The notes under the pieces are model-generated. The model was not told the DNA's origin, made no database searches, and worked only from the letters and a program-made list of their open reading frames with translations. The position numbers were made by a program, and so were the translations under genes. A stretch of 64,000 nt of DNA from Paramesorhizobium deserti (GTDB lineage: Bacteria > Pseudomonadota > Alphaproteobacteria > Rhizobiales > Rhizobiaceae). The stretch covers positions 186,001 to 250,000 of the forward strand of contig NZ_LNTU01000039.1 of assembly GCF_001558695.1 (NCBI RefSeq), given 5' to 3'. This document shows positions 62,576 to 64,000 of this stretch, piece after piece (positions within the stretch are counted from its first letter, which is position 1; the number at the start of each line of letters is the position of its first letter).

Positions 62576-64000
62576 ATGAGAACAAGACTTGCATCAATCG
62601 CCGCCGTCGTAATTACGCTGATGACATCAGCCGCGTTCGCACAGCCAAAGAATACGCTGACGATCGATCTGCCCAACGATGCGGCTACACTCGACCCGCA
62701 TCTGCAGTGGAACACCGACAGCTACACCGTCTACCGCAACATCTTCGATAACCTTCTCACTCGTGACGTTTCCGGCAAGATCATTCCCCAGATCGCGACC
62801 GAATGGGACTACGAGAACGACACCACCATCACGTTCAGGATCCGCGACGACGTCACATTCCAGGATGGTTCAAAACTGACTGCGGAAGATGTTGCCTTTT
62901 CGATCAACCGCATCATTGATCCTACCCTGAAAAGCCCGCAGCTTTCTCAGTTCGATCAGATAGATACGGCCGAAGCTGTTGATCCGACGACGGTGAAAGT
63001 GACGACGAAGTCCGCCTATCCCGCACTGCTCGCCCAGTTGGTGAAGCTGTCTATCGTTCCCAAGGCATATGTCGAGAAGGTCGGTGATCAGGAGTTCAAT
63101 CTCAAGCCCATGGGCAGCGGTCCCTACAAGCTTGCCGAGTGGAAGAAAGGTGTCGAGACAAGTCTTGAGGCCTACGACAACTACTGGCGCGGCCGGCCAC
63201 CTTTTGAAAATGTTGTATTCCGCGCGGTACCGGATGTTTCCACGCGCATTGCCGACTTGAAGACCGGCAAGGCGGATCTAGTCCGCGACTTGCCACCGGA
63301 TCAGGCATCCAGCATCGAGAACGATCCCAACACCCAGCTTCTGTCCGTCCCGACCGAACGTGTGGGCTATCTCTACCTCAATGCCGAAGCCGGCCCAACC
63401 AAGGATATACGCGTCCGCCAGGCCATCGCCTATGCGATCGACAAACAGGGGCTCGTCGATGCCCTGCTCGAAGGCCACGGTGCTCCGGTTAATATCGTCG
63501 GCGCAAAGCCGATCTTCGGTTTCACAGAGGAAGTGAAAGGCTACCCATATGATCCTGAAAAGGCTGCAGAACTGATCAAGGAAGCTGGTGCGGAAGGAGC
63601 AGCGGTAGAGTTCCTGACCTCGCCGTCCTACAGCCGTGCTCTCGTTGAGGCTATCCAGCAGATGCTGAACGAAGTCGGCCTCAATGTTGAGATCTCATCG
63701 AGCGATCAGGCTACCTTTTTGAAGCGCCGACAGGGCGATGCCGAGAATGCCGGCAGCCTTGCCTTCGGTGCATGGTCTTGTGCCTGCCAGGATGCGGACG
63801 GGATCATATATCCGCTGTTCCGTAGTGGCAGCATCTGGGCCAAGTACAAAAACAAGAAGTATGATGTCCTGGTCGACGAGGCACGTTCTATTCTCGACGA
63901 CGAAAAGCGCAAGCAACTCTATGCGCAGGCCTATGAGATCCTCCGCGAAGATGTCCCCGGTCTCGGACTGTATCAGGTGTACGCGCTTTATGGCGCAGCC
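62576..64000 (+). CDS. Dipeptide-type ABC substrate-binding protein (SBP_bac_5), 3'-truncated
   Basis: An open frame from the ATG at 62576 to the window end without a stop (475 codons seen; the family is about 500-530). GAGGG lies 6 bases upstream. A signal peptide (MRTRLASIAAVVITLMTSAA, cleaved after AFAQ) is followed by the family 5 fold: DLPNDAATLDPHLQWNTDSY, then LTAEDVAFSINRII, then VGYLYLNAEAGPTKDIRVRQ and AIAYAIDKQGL. It is 43 bases after the deacetylase gene. The permease and ATPase genes should follow beyond the window. Likely ligands are peptides or modified amino acids. Confidence 0.88.
   Translation, partial: MRTRLASIAAVVITLMTSAAFAQPKNTLTIDLPNDAATLDPHLQWNTDSYTVYRNIFDNLLTRDVSGKIIPQIATEWDYENDTTITFRIRDDVTFQDGSKLTAEDVAFSINRIIDPTLKSPQLSQFDQIDTAEAVDPTTVKVTTKSAYPALLAQLVKLSIVPKAYVEKVGDQEFNLKPMGSGPYKLAEWKKGVETSLEAYDNYWRGRPPFENVVFRAVPDVSTRIADLKTGKADLVRDLPPDQASSIENDPNTQLLSVPTERVGYLYLNAEAGPTKDIRVRQAIAYAIDKQGLVDALLEGHGAPVNIVGAKPIFGFTEEVKGYPYDPEKAAELIKEAGAEGAAVEFLTSPSYSRALVEAIQQMLNEVGLNVEISSSDQATFLKRRQGDAENAGSLAFGAWSCACQDADGIIYPLFRSGSIWAKYKNKKYDVLVDEARSILDDEKRKQLYAQAYEILREDVPGLGLYQVYALYGAA

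Overview
The window looks like chromosomal (or large-replicon) DNA of an alphaproteobacterium of the Hyphomicrobiales, probably Rhizobiaceae. It is GC-rich and dense in TRAP and ABC uptake systems with GntR and LysR regulators, and it carries rhizobial-style intergenic palindromes. No rRNA, tRNA, CRISPR array, intact insertion sequence or prophage was seen. The first gene (LysR) and the last (dipeptide-type binding protein) run off the window edges.

Layout. (1) 1-9057: an Asp/Glu-type racemase and a GntR regulator face an operon for a thiamine-diphosphate enzyme, a D-amino-acid-dehydrogenase-like flavoenzyme, a complete TRAP transporter and a BASS-type permease. This is probably uptake and breakdown of a small, possibly chiral, acid. 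(2) 9071-17738: an RbsABC-type sugar importer with an SMP-30 lactonase and a 3-hydroxyisobutyrate-dehydrogenase-like enzyme, divergent from a GAF histidine kinase and NarL-type regulator. (3) 17739-19977: a dead DJ-1/PfpI fragment between repeats, then a PepSY membrane protein and a small exported protein. (4) 19978-34850: a zinc-acquisition island, described below. (5) 35226-41328: a PotABCD-like importer with a hydantoin-racemase-like enzyme and a divergent GntR regulator. (6) 41490-45393: an AT-rich patch with three genes carrying four copies of one small unknown domain, then a GH25 lysozyme lipoprotein and a second pair of unknown small paralogues. (7) 45489-56412: a D-apiose-type catabolic cluster (OiaK-, ApnO-, ApsD- and ApnL-like enzymes, sugar ABC importer, GntR). 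(8) 56526-64000: a PhoX phosphatase, then a LysR regulator divergent from a D-cysteine-desulfhydrase-like enzyme, an Asp racemase, a polysaccharide deacetylase and a peptide-type binding protein.

The zinc island is the most interesting part. An AztABC/ZnuABC-type importer is divergent from a periplasmic chaperone in which an AztD-like propeller is fused, through a His-rich linker, to a ZinT domain. Two COG0523 GTPases flank this. A further operon codes for a TonB-dependent receptor, a CobN-like chelatase with a signal peptide and a C-terminal membrane anchor, an ExbB/TolQ-like protein and a DUF2149 protein. That gene set resembles the hmuR-S-U-T arrangement known from haem uptake. Zur-like palindromes lie in front of both the azt genes and the receptor operon, which suggests that a dechelation-type metal-release system is used here for zinc. 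That role is inferred, not shown.

The apiose cluster appears to oxidise D-apiose to its lactone, open the lactone, oxidise and isomerise the apionate, and phosphorylate the product. The next enzyme (OiaT/OiaX or OiaC) is not in the window. Start codons were chosen by ribosome binding site, spacing and family length. Several genes start at GTG or TTG.
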